From positions 4,898,001 to 4,962,000 of the forward strand of contig CP071493.1 in the NCBI GenBank assembly GCA_017354895.1: a DNA stretch of 64,000 bases. The letters run 5' to 3'. Both the position numbers and the translations under genes were made by a program. Shown one piece after another: positions 45,198 to 59,000 of the stretch. The DNA is from Podospora comata (lineage: Eukaryota; Ascomycota; Sordariomycetes; Sordariales; Podosporaceae). The first letter of the stretch is position 1; the number at the start of each line of letters is the position of its first letter. The notes under the pieces were generated by a model. It was given only the letters and a program-made list of their open reading frames with translations. It was not told the DNA's origin and did not search any database.

Positions 45198-47620
45198 GCG
45201 GCATCATGAGCTTAGTGCTGCTGCTGCCATCATCACTACGACGATCATCCACCGTTCCTTTTTCCATGTGTACTCTAGCATTGTAGATAGCCTAAGACGC
45301 GCTGCTTGGGGAAGAGGGGCTGCCACCGCTGTGATCAACATCATTGCGGAGGTGAGAATTTTACCTTGTTAAAATCCATGCGGTTTTGGGCCAGTTATTC
45401 TTGCTGTTCTTTAGCGTTGGTGGACGTGGTGAGGTTGCTTTCCATTGCGATAATACCCCAGGATACATCCAGACATTGTTTGTGTTTGGTGATGGTTCTC
45501 TCTTATATACGCCATGCCAACCAACTTCTTTAGCTTGAGGACTTTTGGGTAGAATGTATGGATCATGGCCGCTCATGTGGGGGCATCTCACCACCATGCC
45601 TGCACCACCCCTATGGTTCGTTCTGCCTTGCATACTGGCCTAGGAGAAACGCCTTTGTTGCTTGCATCCATAGTTACTAGTAGATCCAAGTGGAGGCTCT
45701 CACAAGATGAGTCCTCGTCATCTAGAGCGCTTGTTTGGCGAGGTAGGTCTATGTATACTGACACACACTGCAGCTCAAGAAGCGTGCCTTGAGATCTTGG
45801 GTCTAGGTGGATGGGTGTGTTTAGGGTGAGAAGGGGGGGGAGGGCATAAGCAAAGGGGCCAGGTTGTATTTGCCGGTTTTCTGTCAGTCTTGGTGGACCA
45901 ATTAGGTACCTTGTAGATTTCGTGTCGATGTGCTTGCTGCCCATCATGCTATGGATTCAACAATCTAACTGCTGCTGCAAATGGTTCTAGTTACCTAGTG
46001 TGTAGGGTTTGAAATGGGACTGGTATGTTTTTGTTGCGGTGCTGGTTTGTGGTAGGTTTAGTTACCAGCTTATGATGGATATAGGTTCGAGAAGCTGATA
46101 TGGAGGTAGGATCATACGAGTCTGTCACGGTCTATCTAGAGTTGGGGCATGTTTTATTCTTCGGCCCATGCGTGGCTGTCTATGTCATCAAGGGGTATGT
46201 ATCACTACTGATTGTCAACGTGGTAGTAGGGGATATAATATCCGAGACAGGCGTGGAGATTATTATCAGGTGCTGGACAAAGGGGGTGGAAATGCCGGAT
46301 GATGGAACACATGGTTATGAATATGGAAGTGGCCGTGTCGTGGTGTAGGTTTGGGTCATTGATTGTCTTTCCTGTGGGATCTTACCGTGGTAGTGATCTG
46401 TAGTTATCAATCGAAGCAGAGGCAGGCTCTAGGCTACGGTTAGTGTGGGCTAGCTAGGACTACCTGATGTGTTTCCCTGCCCATGAATGGCTGTCATGAT
46501 TTGTTCAGTGGTGAAGGGTTATACAGAGCTCTATGGAAAAAAAGTTGGTTGAATGATTGCAGTTGCGATTCCTCGTGCCTGGGTGAGGTGGTTATAGCAA
46601 GGTCTCGAAGTTGCAGTGTATGGAGCCTGAAACAGTACGAGGAGGCATGTCGAAAGATGCCGCTCCCAGTTGGCATAAGACAACCTTCCATAGAAGGGCA
46701 GTGGCGCTAGCTGCATATGATTGTCGGTTCGTGACAAATTGTAATACCTTTTTGCCCTCTCACTACTATCAAAAGACTACTTACTATTAGTGCGCAAAGT
46801 CTGTGGAAACAGCTCGGTTCCAAGTATGCTGCTTCAAGTTTCTGATGCCATCCCCTCTGCGGAAACGGATGAGGTGAATTCATCACTCTGAGCCATAGTA
46901 TACATCAGGCCAAATTCCCCAATCGGTTACACTTTTTTATACAATAGCTCAGTTCATATATCTCAATATTCGGCCTACCTCTTTTGGAGGAGTAGGCAGT
47001 TGTATCTAGACAGCCAAATGAATATCTTGTATCAACCAAAAGTCGAACTATGATGCCAGAAAAAGAAGACTGGCCGGATGATTGACCAAACAATACAGGA
47101 CAACTCTTAAATTTTTAAATGACGGAGAGATTAATTTCTTGGATTTGCTTTGCTTCAATGTCCTCCACTCTGATTCAGGCATGTTGAGCCTCAAGCCTAG
47201 CGACTGTAGTTTCGACTTTCTGGTTTTGTAGCAATATTTTAACTTGTAATAACATGTTAGAAATCTGAAAGGAAGCATATCGGTGCCGGTTCCAAACACT
47301 ATCCGAGGGGTTGTATCACTTTTTTCGGTGTTGCTAGGCAGCATGGGCCCTTTGTTTACATCATCCACCATCAACTCAGGGGAACCCTAACCCTCCATAT
47401 ATCATGCCATAGCCTGCTTAATCATCCACCCCACCAAAGCTTCATCCCATCATACAACAATGACAGAGCAGCTTCCGAGCTTCAATTTCTTTAACGACCT
47501 ACCGATACGGTTTGCACCTCCGAATACCTCGAGTCACCAGCCCAGACCTCTGGAACTATCAATTTCACAACCCCTACGGAATTACTGCCCGAATCATTCC
47601 CGGCAAAAGTACCACTCAAA
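45198..47620. other. Intergenic region, about 2.4 kb, moderately AT-rich
   Basis: No supported gene is seen. The 45.9-47.1 kb part is richer in A and T than the flanks and could be an old decayed insertion, but no ends or protein remnants were recognised. The last 200 nt are the COX16 leader. Confidence 0.45.
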
Positions 47621-48037
47621 ATGTCCTTCGGCTCCAGAAAGTTCCGCGGCTCCGCCGAATCCAACACCTTCGGCGCCCGCTACCGCGCCATGATGGCCAA
47701 GCGCCCCTTCCTCCTCTTCGGCCTCCCCTTTTTGACAGTCATCATCGGCGGCTCCTTCGTCCTCACGCCCGCCACCGCGATCCGGTACGAGCGCCACGAC
47801 CGCAAGGTCAGGACCATGACGCGGGATGAAGAGCTGGGTATCGGGCAGCAGAGGAGGAAGGTGGACATGAAGGAGGAGTACTACGTGAGTTTTCTTTTGT
47901 CACGCTGCAAAGAGACATATTGTTTGTGGGGCTGACATGTGTTGGTTGTTGTGCAGAGATTGGCAGCGAAGGATCTCGATGATTGGGAGCAGAAGCGCGT
48001 CAAGAGGTTCAAGGGGGAGAGTGATGGTATTTTGTGA
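47621..48037 (+). CDS. cox16: Cytochrome c oxidase assembly protein COX16, 114 aa
   Basis: This is a mitochondrial inner-membrane protein needed for complex IV assembly. Two exons (47621-47884 and 47957-48037, total 345 nt) have a 72-nt phase-0 intron. A basic N-terminus with FGARYRAMMAKRPFLLFGLP leads into a single membrane helix (about residues 30-50), then TPATAIRYERHDRKVR and the conserved EEELGI-like RDEELGIGQQRR. The second exon gives RLAAKDLDDWEQKRVKRFKG. Length and motif order match the COX16 family. Confidence 0.95.
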
Positions 48038-51000
48038 AGAGGTGCGCGCTCTGTGTCAGGTGAGATGATGGGGGGTGTTTACGAAGGGATGATGGAGAAA
48101 CTCGGCCACGAGCAGCATAATCTCACCGCCGACTTACCCAGCCTTCCAACTTTACGAATCCCTCCAGGCCGCAAGTTGGGTTGGGGGTTTGTTATTGTCA
48201 TTGTCGGCTGACCATAGCAACCCCCAGTCACGCGCGTACAAAAAAAGAGACACGCGCGCCTTGTTTTTGTACGACGATGATTAATCCGGTGGTTTGGAAC
48301 TTGTGCAACATTGAAAAAAGGGCGGCTGTTGTCTTGTCACTATTACGCCGAAAATCTCCGACAGCTGTTACTCGCCCCCCCTTGCCTTTTCAGCTGTTTG
48401 ATGGGAGAAATGGGGGATGTCAGTTTTCGATCATAATATCAGTCAAGATCACAAAGCAGTACGGCCGAGCGGGATCGACTTCCGGGCACACGGTGATGGT
48501 CTCGGGGACTTTTTGATGATGGGGGTTTTGTCTCCGCCATCCTTGGCTTCAAACCCGGACGTTATCTCCACATTTTGACTCTGGGAGCCTCCCGCGCTTT
48601 CCCGCGGCCGAGAGTCAAACCAGTCTGTCGGAGAGATCACATATTCAATTTTTTTTTGTCTCTGAAAGACGGGGAAATTTTTTATATGAGCCGGTTGTTG
48701 TCGCACACAAGCCACATTGACAGGGGGTGGTTGAAGATATCGGGGAAATACTCCGGGGCTGGGTAGGGTACTTGACAACTGATATAGTTATCAGAGTCAA
48801 AACAGACAAAGACAGGTTGGTTACAGCCGGTGTTTTTGTCTGGTCTCACCTTAGCTTTGGGTATTGCCTAGGATCGGGTCTGCTCATCCGAGGTTGCCGG
48901 TGACAAAATCAACAATAGTGGTTGTTGGAACCGGGAATTTGATCACTTTTAACAAGTGTCGGGTTTCCGGATTGCTGGTGATGATGGCTGTAATGGATCC
49001 GGTTGGATCCAGACCCTTGGGAGGAGGAGGAGGAGGATGGGGGCTAGTTGTTCTCAGCGATGGGATGATGACGGTGCTTAGGTTGCTGAGGATTATGATA
49101 GCTCGGGGCTGACGGGGAGACGAGGCTGCAGAAGGAATAAGTGATGGGATTTTTTGACAACAGAGATGCATGCATACGTTGCCGCCAGCCTTGCTGCTGA
49201 GTACCACCACCACCACCACCACCACCACCAACAACAACAATACACAAAACAACGGCCAAAAATATCATCTTTTTTTTTCATCCAACAAGAGGATCTAACT
49301 TTTGGGCGCCCGTTCCAACAAGGCAGCAGCTGCAGTGTCTAATGTTTGATGTTTGCAGGGTGCATATGTCATTGACCCCAGTGACCCCTCTTGTACATAG
49401 GAGTTTGAAGCCAGCAAACCATAAAAGATTTGTTTATGTCAAAAACGCGGGGAGGATTTTCCCTACGCCTCGGGCACAAGCGTTGATCTGCGGATCATCC
49501 GCCCGCATTTTGTTTCAGAAGATGGTTTGTGTGTGTTGTCTATGATATAATGTGATCTCGATGCGTCATTGCGTTGGCTCTCTCCGGGGTTTACACACAC
49601 ACACACACACATGCGGCAAGGGAATCCGAGGGTGATTTGAGGCAATACGATACGGCCGTCGCCGACAAAAGCCACCAAGGCGTTGCCATGTGGTGTTTTG
49701 GGTTTTGCTAGTCATAATTTAAAGGAGGCGGGTCGTCATTCCAAAAGGGGCAGGTTGAATAGTAGGGGGGACTCTCTGTGGGTGTTTACACTTTGCGCCT
49801 GCGTCTCATGAGTATTTCAAATTATGCGGGAAAGCATTAGTGTTATCTACACACGGTGTCCCCGCGTTGACAGGGCTGGAATTCGTCTGGTCTTTTCAAG
49901 AGAGGGGATGAAGGCCCGGCTGTCTGTGTGTGTGCATATGCATCGACATATCTACTTCCCCCCGCGCTTGATGCCCGGTGGGCGGGACTCACAGACTCGC
50001 GCAGAGCGGGTAGGCTAAGGTAGTGCCTGTGGTGGGTAGGTATTCAGCGTGTTGTACTGGCGTGAGCCCAGCCTCCTGGTTGGGAATTCGTAAAATATTT
50101 GTCACTGAAAGCCCAAGAGGCGGTTAGAGAGAAACCTGGTGCGACCTGCTGTGTAAGGCTAGGAGGCTTTTGGCAGGTTGCTTGGGCGGTTGAAGATAGG
50201 TAGGCTGGAGAGCCTCATCGTCATGGGCGTTGGCCCCTGATTGTTGCATTGATCTCTGCGCCCGGTCTGGCGGGATTATGTGTCTGACGCAAAGGGTCAT
50301 GAAAAAAGATGGGATGGTCGCCGAATAACCTGAAGTAACTTCGCAATTACTTGATGATATCCGCAAAGGGGTGTGCGTTGTGGAGATAGGAAACAAAAGA
50401 TCCCGAAAAGGTTTTGAAACGTTTTTTGACGTATTTCCTGCCACCCAACCATCATCCAGTTTGTCAATCATCGAGCTCATTGGGCGAGATAACAATGAGC
50501 ACGAAACTGCCGATCATAGTGAGGGGAGGGTTGAAAGGGCTGATGACGGAATGAGTCCTCGATTCCCGGGACGACTGGATGTCGCGAAGTGCCGCCGCCA
50601 CAATTCCAAGTTGGTTCGTCCATGTTGACAGTCTGGACCGACCTTCACGGCCGGCCATGGTCTACATACGACAGGGCGATACCGTCAATATTTTGATGTT
50701 AGATGCTTCAAACGGAACGATGGCTTGCAGCTCAGGCCTCGAGGCTTGCCGCTGCTGAAAAGTGGCTTGCTGACAACTCGGTGTGGAGCTCAAGGCTGAT
50801 GATATGATGGTGGGGAACATGTCTCTCCTCTTCAAGAATAGACGGAACTTTTTCTTACTATTCGGCATGCCGCTCGTCCCGCGTCGTCTTGTCTAGATTC
50901 CCGAGCGGTGAACCCGCTATGATATTCATAGAGTGCTGACCCCTGGTGTTATCTCCCCAATGTCTCGATTCCCACCTGCAAGGGATGACTGCTGGTGGGA

Positions 51001-52754
51001 CATCATGATGGATAAAGTGACTGATGATCAAGAGAAGCAAGGAGGGGACTTGGTGCCAAGATGCAGGTGAGCGGCTGTGGTTCGCACAGATAACTCGCTA
51101 GCGATCTGCGGATCAACCACACTGCTGGAACAGCAGGATTTCAAGCCACAGGGCCTGGCGCCGCTTTGGATGTTTATCCCCGCGTTGATGGCTGATGGCT
51201 GCTGATGACTGGGCGGTTTATCCCAATCTGGCTGTCTAAAAAGGCCAGCGAGGCAAGGCTCTCCAATCATGGGGTTGGAGGACACTGCCGAAGGAGGGGG
51301 CGTTCCTTGAGTCCCGTGAGCAGAAGCATTCCAAAGCAAGGTACGAGATTTTCTTTCTGGTTGCCACGAGTTCTTGCTCGGTTCAGTCAGGGCCAGTTGC
51401 CCCTTTTGGCCAACGACCGGTCTTGCGAGTCTTGTCGTGATGGAATAATGATGGCGTGTTGAAATTGCGGGAGGATCGGAGTATACAGATCGAAAGAAAG
51501 CGTGGGAAGCGATGCCTCAAGAGGCCCTCGGATCGATCTATTTTTCTTCAAAGGTGGAGGCCGAGTGGAGGAAGCAAACATGTTCGCACGTTCGTGGCTT
51601 CGATGGGATTCCCAATGTGACTGAAAATCTTGAAATCTTGCGCCCTGTGATCTGCTTGGCTGCGTTCAGTATTTCGCCATTGCCATTGCCAATTCTCCCT
51701 TCCGGGCCAATTTGCGAGACCTTTCCGGTCGATTACTATCATTTTGAAGGCCGAGGGAGGTTGCCGGCCATGGTCCACGGCCCAAGACATCTGTTCCTGC
51801 TAACGTGAAAGAGGCAAATGGTCGTCGCAGAAAATTGGCGATTTCTGGGGAGCTCTGGGCAATCGATGGGGCCGTGCCCGATATGTCGATACCACCCATG
51901 TCGCAAGTTGCCCAGCGATGCCCAGCTTTGGCGGGGGAGATGATCTCTGCCTTCATCAGTGATGACGTATCCTTGTACGATTTTGAGGTTGCAAATTTTA
52001 GGAAGCGCATCAGGGTGAATGGCAGCATGTGGAGGGAGGTACTGGAAACCGCGGGTTTCTCTCTGTGATGCCGGGTCAAAGAAATCAATAGGTAGTGAGA
52101 CGGTGGAGGGCTTCATGAGCCGTCATCTTCTCCTCGGCCGGTATTCGTGTTATTCTGACAGCTGAAGCTTGCGCGGAGCGGAGTGGCTTGGATCTGGCCA
52201 GTGCTGAAAGAGTGCAGCTCTCATGGCTCGCTTGGGCGGATTGTAGCCCCACTCTTTTCGATGCATGGTGGTGCAGCGCTCGAGCGCCGTGTCCGGGCCA
52301 CGGAACAGGCCTAGTCAGCCACCGCATCCACCGCCCAATATCACGCTACTCTATCTGTACGTACTCTCCGGGCTGGGTCTTGCATCAGCTGCAGGTACCA
52401 CATCTCTCGTCATGCCCGATCGGCAGCCTGCCATGAGCATGGGGGAGAAAAGCCCTCCATGCGTATATATCCCCGCTCCTCCCACCTAGCTGTACCTATC
52501 GAGAGCTTCCGGTTTTCAGCAAGCCTCACCAACCACCACACAGGTACCCTCGAATGTCCGGGTCCAGTCCAAGAGCCAACCACGGCTAGCCACCTCTTAC
52601 AGACTATCAACTATATCTACCTCACCACCCACCACTCACTAGACGGCCGGTTATGTTCTGTGGCCTTCCTCACCACCACCACACCAGTCATCGAGCCCTC
52701 CGCAGTTTCCGGAGTCACAACCGTCTTAGAAGCGAAGCTGCCTCACATTCAACC
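48038..52754. other. Large intergenic region, about 4.7 kb
   Basis: This is the longest gene-free stretch of the window. Frames up to 170 codons exist on both strands, overlapping and without domains. It contains a trinucleotide repeat at 49203-49240 and a (CA)n run near 49594-49610. It could hold long 5' regulatory sequence or a non-coding transcript; nothing in the sequence decides this. Confidence 0.5.
49203..49240 (+). repeat. (ACC)9 followed by (AAC)n microsatellite
   Basis: Nine ACC units are followed by AAC units. There is no coding context. Confidence 0.9.
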
Positions 52755-53396
52755 ATGCACTTCCGTCACCACCACAGCCAGCCGAGCAGTGCCAGCTCGC
52801 TGGCCAGATCCTCCATGGAGTCCTCATCATCTTCAGTATCACGACCTTCAACGAGCGGGGGAAAATCAGAACTTTCAGTCGACTGGGACCCGCTCCGTCT
52901 TCACCCACCTCTTGCCTGCGCCCCGGTTCCACATCTTCCCGAGGAGACGTCCAGCAGACGATATCAACCCCACGAGCTAAGGCAAGCTCGATCTATGCAC
53001 AATCTCCGAGCCCAACAACACAACAACCACACATCCCGGCACAACCACCAAGCCTCAACAGCAACTGTTATCTATGGGGGATTTGACTTTGGGTTCGACA
53101 ATAGTAGAAGCCATCAGACCTCGGCCAGAAGACCACCCTCACCAACGCCAAGCACTGCTTCGGATGCCTCATCACTGGATGGCACTCGGGATGCTGAGGA
53201 GTGGGGCGATAACTTCATCGTTACGCCCCTCCCGGCGCCGCGCCGTCGCCCCCACCCTCAACACACCCCCGGACAACCGGCCGCCCTGTCCGAGGCCGAC
53301 AATTTTATCAAGAGGGGCGGCTGGAAAAGACGAGGAATCGTCTTTGTGAGCGACACACCTGCTCTGGCTCCTGAGGAGGAGACTTGGGAGATCTAA
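52755..53396 (+). CDS. Small Ser/His-rich fungal hypothetical protein, 213 aa
   Basis: A single exon starts at an ATG in MHFRHHHSQPSSASS. I do not recognise a named family. The body is low-complexity (poly-Ser, His/Asn-rich, Pro-rich), but three patches look constrained: LSVDWDPLRLHPPLA, the segment EEWGDNFIVTPLPAPRRRP, and a C-terminal block ADNFIKRGGWKRRGIVFVSD ending EEETWEI. Constrained short blocks in a disordered background suggest a peptide-motif-bearing regulatory protein; function is unknown. The frame is open upstream of this ATG, so a longer N-terminus (Met at 52653) is possible, but the His-rich start looks more natural. Confidence 0.75.
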   Translation: MHFRHHHSQPSSASSLARSSMESSSSSVSRPSTSGGKSELSVDWDPLRLHPPLACAPVPHLPEETSSRRYQPHELRQARSMHNLRAQQHNNHTSRHNHQASTATVIYGGFDFGFDNSRSHQTSARRPPSPTPSTASDASSLDGTRDAEEWGDNFIVTPLPAPRRRPHPQHTPGQPAALSEADNFIKRGGWKRRGIVFVSDTPALAPEEETWEI

Positions 53397-56027
53397 ACAA
53401 TCTTTCAGCTCACTGTACCATCATCGACTATACTATTTTCTCTTTTGTCTTGCCTCTGTACACTTTTAATTTCCTTTTTCCACATGTACATGACCCAAAG
53501 CGGGTCTTTTCTGCATCTTAGCCGGCGTTGGGCATTTTTTTTGAGGCTTTTTGGGTCAAGGAATGGGTCACCATCAGTTGGTCAGGACATCGACTGGGCC
53601 CTTCATCGAAAGATTGGTCATGTCATTTGTGCATTTGGATGGAGTTTCATACATCACTCGAGATACCACTTTTTTTGTCACATTTTTCTTTGGACATGGG
53701 GGAGTGGGCTACCGCTACTACAACGGGTTACGGGCTTTAGGTGCCCAGTTAGGAAATCCCGAGCTTATACATGCAAGCAAGTGTGGCAGTGGATGGTCAG
53801 GCAATGGTCAGACAGCCAAAAAATAAACACTTTTTTCACCTTGTGCTTCATCTTCATCTGATCTCGTTGTGAAATCGGCCGTTACAGAATAAGCTTTTGT
53901 TTTGGCCCGTGCATTAGAAGATCACACTATGCTTCATCTTCAACTGATGTTTTTTCCTCCCCTTGCAGCAGAATTGTTTTGTTTCAAGTAGCTGTACACT
54001 CGGGTAAGAAAACATTCGACTCCATCAACGGACAAGTCTGTGTGTAAGTCGAGAACAGGCCCAAAATGGCATCACCGAGCCACATCGGCAAAACACGGGA
54101 ATAGCGTTGGCAAACACAAAGTGTGCCTATACAACAAGAAAACGAAAGGTCAGAGATTGCCGCAGTCACAATAGGTGTGGGTGACAAAAAGAAGTCATGA
54201 GGCCAGAAAATGGCTGAGGTGTGCGTCGTACTTGAGCCGTCCCTTGCTTCCTTTTGGTTCGTGTACCTTACCTGGTGTACCTGCCTTGCCTGATGGCAAT
54301 AACCCCTGTCGTGGACATGCTGCAAGCACTACCGAAGCCACGCACGCCTTCTTTGTGACTTCCTCTTCCAGGAGCCATCTCTCTTTCCTCTCATTGTGAA
54401 AGCCGAGCCTCACCGAGCCGAACACACGAGCCGAGAATCTGAGTATGTACCTCCGTCTCCGCGCGCACTCCCCCGCCTCCGGTCATCGCAAGCCACGAGG
54501 CTCTCACAAGGCGACTGGAACCATTTTCAGTATCCCTTGATTAAACAAGACGACTCGATATACGTGGCCCTCCGTGACCACCAAGTCGTCGTCACAAAAA
54601 AACACCCTACCTATCTGCCATGGATGTCATGTCGCCCATGGCCAGTTTTTTCTTGTCCAAGGTTGAGTCATCCAAAAACAAAAACAAAAAAAGGCGGAAA
54701 TTACACTACCTACCCTCCCGCCTAATAGCCTGGGCAAAAACGTTCCCGTGATGGAAAAAAAACCTGTGGTGTTAACGTAAACCTTCCTTGATTTTTTTTC
54801 ATGGTGTTTTCCCGTCCCTTGGCACCCACCACCACAAATTCACACAACTCCGTGCAAGTCCATTGGGTCTTGGCAGGGCAGGGTGACAATCATGGGCGTC
54901 CATGATGATGACACATTCAATCCCGCTCATCTGCACGAAATCCGTCCTGCACTATTCATACCCTTGTTTATACCGCAACTGATGAACTCATCACCTCACC
55001 CTGCCCAACAGCATCACAATGACAATCGGCCGGCCGGCACTCCTCCAGAAGAAAACACTTCTCATCATGGCAGCACCGTCTCTTCAATGAAACCTCACCC
55101 TCCACTCAAAACCAGTTCCCATCCACAACTTATTACAACATCTTCCATACCTCAAATTACAGCGTCACATATCCCACTCTTCCACTCACAAAACTTCCCT
55201 CGCCCATCATCCCACCCACTGCCGGCTCTCTCGGATAGCCTCACTTATACCATCAAAAACTAGCGGTCAAGATACTCCGGCCTTCATCAAATCAAGAGGC
55301 CAAAACACACTCTCCCACCTAAAAAAAAAAAACTCCATGCCAATACTCCAAAATGCAACCTGACACACACCTTCTTACACAACACTTCTCTCTTAAACTT
55401 CCAAGGCCCAACTTTTCCATCCCGTTCCATCCAGAACAGCCATTTTTCTCCCCTCTGCCCCTTGGCTTACATCCATCCGACCTAGCCAGTGTACCTGCAC
55501 CCCGCCCCCGCATCCTTATCCTTATCGGGCATACCACACAGGAAAACATCACCAACAATCCCTCCCTTACCCATCCATCGTACCTGCGGAGTGAACAATT
55601 TTCACCGCACTGCTGAAAAGAAAAGATGACTTGCATGCCTTGGGCTGGAATGAACACAGCTGAGAAAACTGCAACCTCACGGCTCACGCGGCAAAATTCT
55701 CAAAAACTAACACCAGCACCGTCTCATCGCCGTCGTAGAGTGTGTGTGTGTGTGTCAAATGATCAATTGATATCTAATCACATCCACATCTTGTAACTTG
55801 CTCTCATAGAAGCTAAACCCGTTCCTGTCAAAAAACATCAAGCAAAGCTGTCACACCAAGAAAATCTCTCCTACGGAGCATCCCCTCCTTTTCTCCCCAC
55901 GACTCTCCTGCAGGTACCACACACACCGAGTAGGGAGTAGCGTCGGTACCTGAACCACCATCCGATCTCCCGCAGTAGCCAGCACCAGCCAGCCTGCCTT
56001 CCAAAGAAGCCATCCCATCACAGCACC
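53397..56027. other. Convergent intergenic region, about 2.6 kb
   Basis: This region lies between the 3' ends of the small disordered-protein gene and the GH35 gene. No gene is recognised. It has a short A-run near 55321-55332 and a (TG)n run near 55740-55756. Confidence 0.5.
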
Positions 56028-59000
56028 TCAATACGACCCCTCTCTCCCGTCATAATAACTCTCCGCCACAAACGAATTCATATCCCCCGGCCAAATCCTC
56101 GTCGACCTTACCGGATGCCCACTCTTCAAGCTCAGCCACGGCAACTTCGCCCCTCCTTCATTCGGCGCCCACATCGCAATGGCAATATGATTCTCCGTCC
56201 CATTCGTGTAAATAATCCCATCCGGCACATGGAACTCGTTCTGAGGTCCAAACTTGGGAATATACCTCCCAAACTGATAGCCATTGACATAAAGCCATGC
56301 CCGGCAGCCATTCGCCGCCCTCTTGCTCTCGTCCGTCTCCTGAAACACAAAGCTCAGTGGCGTATCGTATATTCTGTCCCAGTTGATTGTCAACTTTGCA
56401 GACCAAAACCCAACACCTGGCTTGTCGAGTCCGTCCTTAAATGGATTCTTCGAGGTATCCCCAGACAGCGGAGCTCCCGGAAGGTGGTAGCCCATTCTCT
56501 CAGCAAACAGACCCCCTTCGTTCAGAGGGCCCCTCACCTTGTCTGCATAATACTCCCCCTTCCAGTTGCCCGTCAACTTCCAGTCAATGGGCATGACGAT
56601 ATTGTGCACAGTTTCGTCAAATATACCGTAGTTCATGATACCACGCGGCGACTTCATGCGGTTTGCCCCTACTATCAGGTTCTCCTCCAAGCCCATATTG
56701 TCGACAAGGATAGTGAGGTTGTAGTTGACCAGGTTGTCGTAGTTCACCTCCAAGTCAGGAAGATAGTACAGCGTATCGTTGCCCTCGGTGCCGAGATTGC
56801 CGTCAAAACTGTAAAGGAATTGGTCGTTGAGCCAGACAGAAACTGCAAATCCCCGGCCGCCCTGGGTGTACAAGTTCAAGGCCGCCTTCACCCTTGCCGC
56901 CTGGAAGTGACCTCTGAAGACGAGCACTCCGGTGTGAAATCCATAGTCGGAGCCGTAAAGAGAGGTGGGTGTGTATGCAGGGGCAGTGTCGGTGTTGTTG
57001 GTCATGAGGACTGATCGAAGCCAGCCAGAATCGTCGTAATCCGACTGGATCTCAGGCAGACAGTCACGGTAATTCCACTCTAATCCAGTGACGAGATCCG
57101 GCGTGCCAGTATTGTCGGCAGACTTGTAGTCAATTGTGACTACCCAGTTACCATGCTCATTAACTGTGTAATTCACTGGGTCGGAATTCACAGTGAGCGT
57201 TCGAGCGAGGAGTGGAACGTTCATGATCTCGAGTGTGGTTGTCTCGTTGAAATCACCCATCAGGATCAGGCCCGTGGTGATCCCGCCCTCAAGCCAAGTC
57301 TCGGCTGCTGAACGGATCAGATAACCGCCATAAACAATGATCGATGATGCCCCCTCGGAGTACGCTGGGACCAAATCCACCGTCCAGTATTTGTAGGCAG
57401 ATTTTCGATCTGTAACACACAAAGTGTTAATCAAGACCCCGTCGTCGCAAGTACTTCTTCGCTGTGCAATACTAACTTTCAAAGTGCATATACACATAAT
57501 TGTTGATCACTGCCCATTGTCTATCTGGACCGATTGTCCACTGAGCGGCAGTTGTATTTATGTCAGCGAAAAGATTGACACCGCTGCTTTCAAGGATGGG
57601 GTCTGCCCAGGGGTGGGTGAAGCGAAGCTCATGATACTCGCCAATATTTCCGTAGATCACAATGGTTGTCTTGTTGTAGCTGTTCCAGGTGAGAATTTCT
57701 GCCGAGCAGTAAGTCATAAAGAACCCGCCGAAAGGGTAGTCCGTGACGAGTAGCTTGGAGTCACGACCAGACAGCACAAAGTTGGCTGATCTTGCCGGCA
57801 AATGCCACCTCCCGGAGGCTGTGGGTAGCTTGAGAGAGAAGGCAACGTCGTCAGTCTGACGATAGTCACGGTGACGGATAACGTAGAATGTGCCGAAGTC
57901 GCCGGTGAGCTGAGTTGCAACAAGCTTGTCGTCTGTGGAATTCATCTGAAACCCAACTATACCTTCGGTCATGTTTTCGAATGGCATTGCTGCCAAGTAC
58001 CCTGGAGTGACTTTGAAAAAGTTGGCTTGAAGCTTGAGCTCAGAGTATTTGGGTCGGCCAATGGTGCGGTCTTCAGCAATTGCCTGAAGAAGGTGTCAGC
58101 TCGTGATGATCAAATCACAAAACTTGACAGACCGCTCCATAGTCATAACTGGTGTAGACATAGGGATTTCCCAAGTTACCCCAGTTTGTTCCGCCAAAGA
58201 TCTGGACGTGGTCAATTTTTGGCTCCTCAATAAGTCTTTGCAAAGACACTCACCATGTAGACGTTGAAAACCTTCACACCGGCCGCATAGCTGTTCTTGA
58301 AGAGCACGCGAGCCTGCACATCGTCGAACAGCTTCACGCACTCATCATATCCCACAGACCCCCAGGTGTCATAAGCACCGCCCTACGTGTTGAGTGTGTC
58401 AGTTTCGCAAAATCAGAGCAAGAAGGTCTCGGTAGTCATTTGATTCTTACTTGGAACTGCAACTAGTCAGCGTCTCTGGAGCAATGCAAGATGGCGGAGT
58501 AGAGATCTCATGAGACTCACCTCAGGGATTGTGTAGGGGGTTCCTGGACTCATGCCGATATGCTTCGACCAAAGATCTGTGTAGGTAGCATTCTCTGGCC
58601 AATCCTTCGCTGAACAGTCGAGACCAAAGGGATAAAGATCATGACCGTAGATATCAACTTCGCCCACACCGATGCCGGGGCGACTGTTTCCGGCGGGCCA
58701 AGCGTCGTTATTGATGATGGGAATAGTGATGCTCGCGTTCTTTGCCTTCTCGATGAGCCATTGCATATATCCGTTGTCAGGAAATCCTTTGTAGCTGTCG
58801 GTGGACATGCTGGAGATATTGTCAACTGACTATCAGAAACGCATTCTGGACTGGCACCAACGAACCTGTATTCATTCTCTACCTGATAGAGAATTACCGG
58901 TCCTCCGTTGTCGACCTGCCATTTGGCCATGAAATTGGCAACCCTGACGACATAGCTGGTTGTGGAGTTAGCCTCAGTGCTGCGGATAGCCTTTGGTGAC

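Noticed and set aside
52459-52980. A 173-codon plus-strand frame overlapping the small Ser/His-rich gene
   Set aside because: The overlapping frame at 52755-53396 has the better start and constrained blocks (WGDNFIVTPLPAPRRRP, GGWKRRGIVFVSD); this one is low-complexity throughout.
54883-55263. A 126-codon plus-strand frame rich in His, Pro and Ser
   Set aside because: It lies in a C/A-rich 3' flank, with no domain or splice context.
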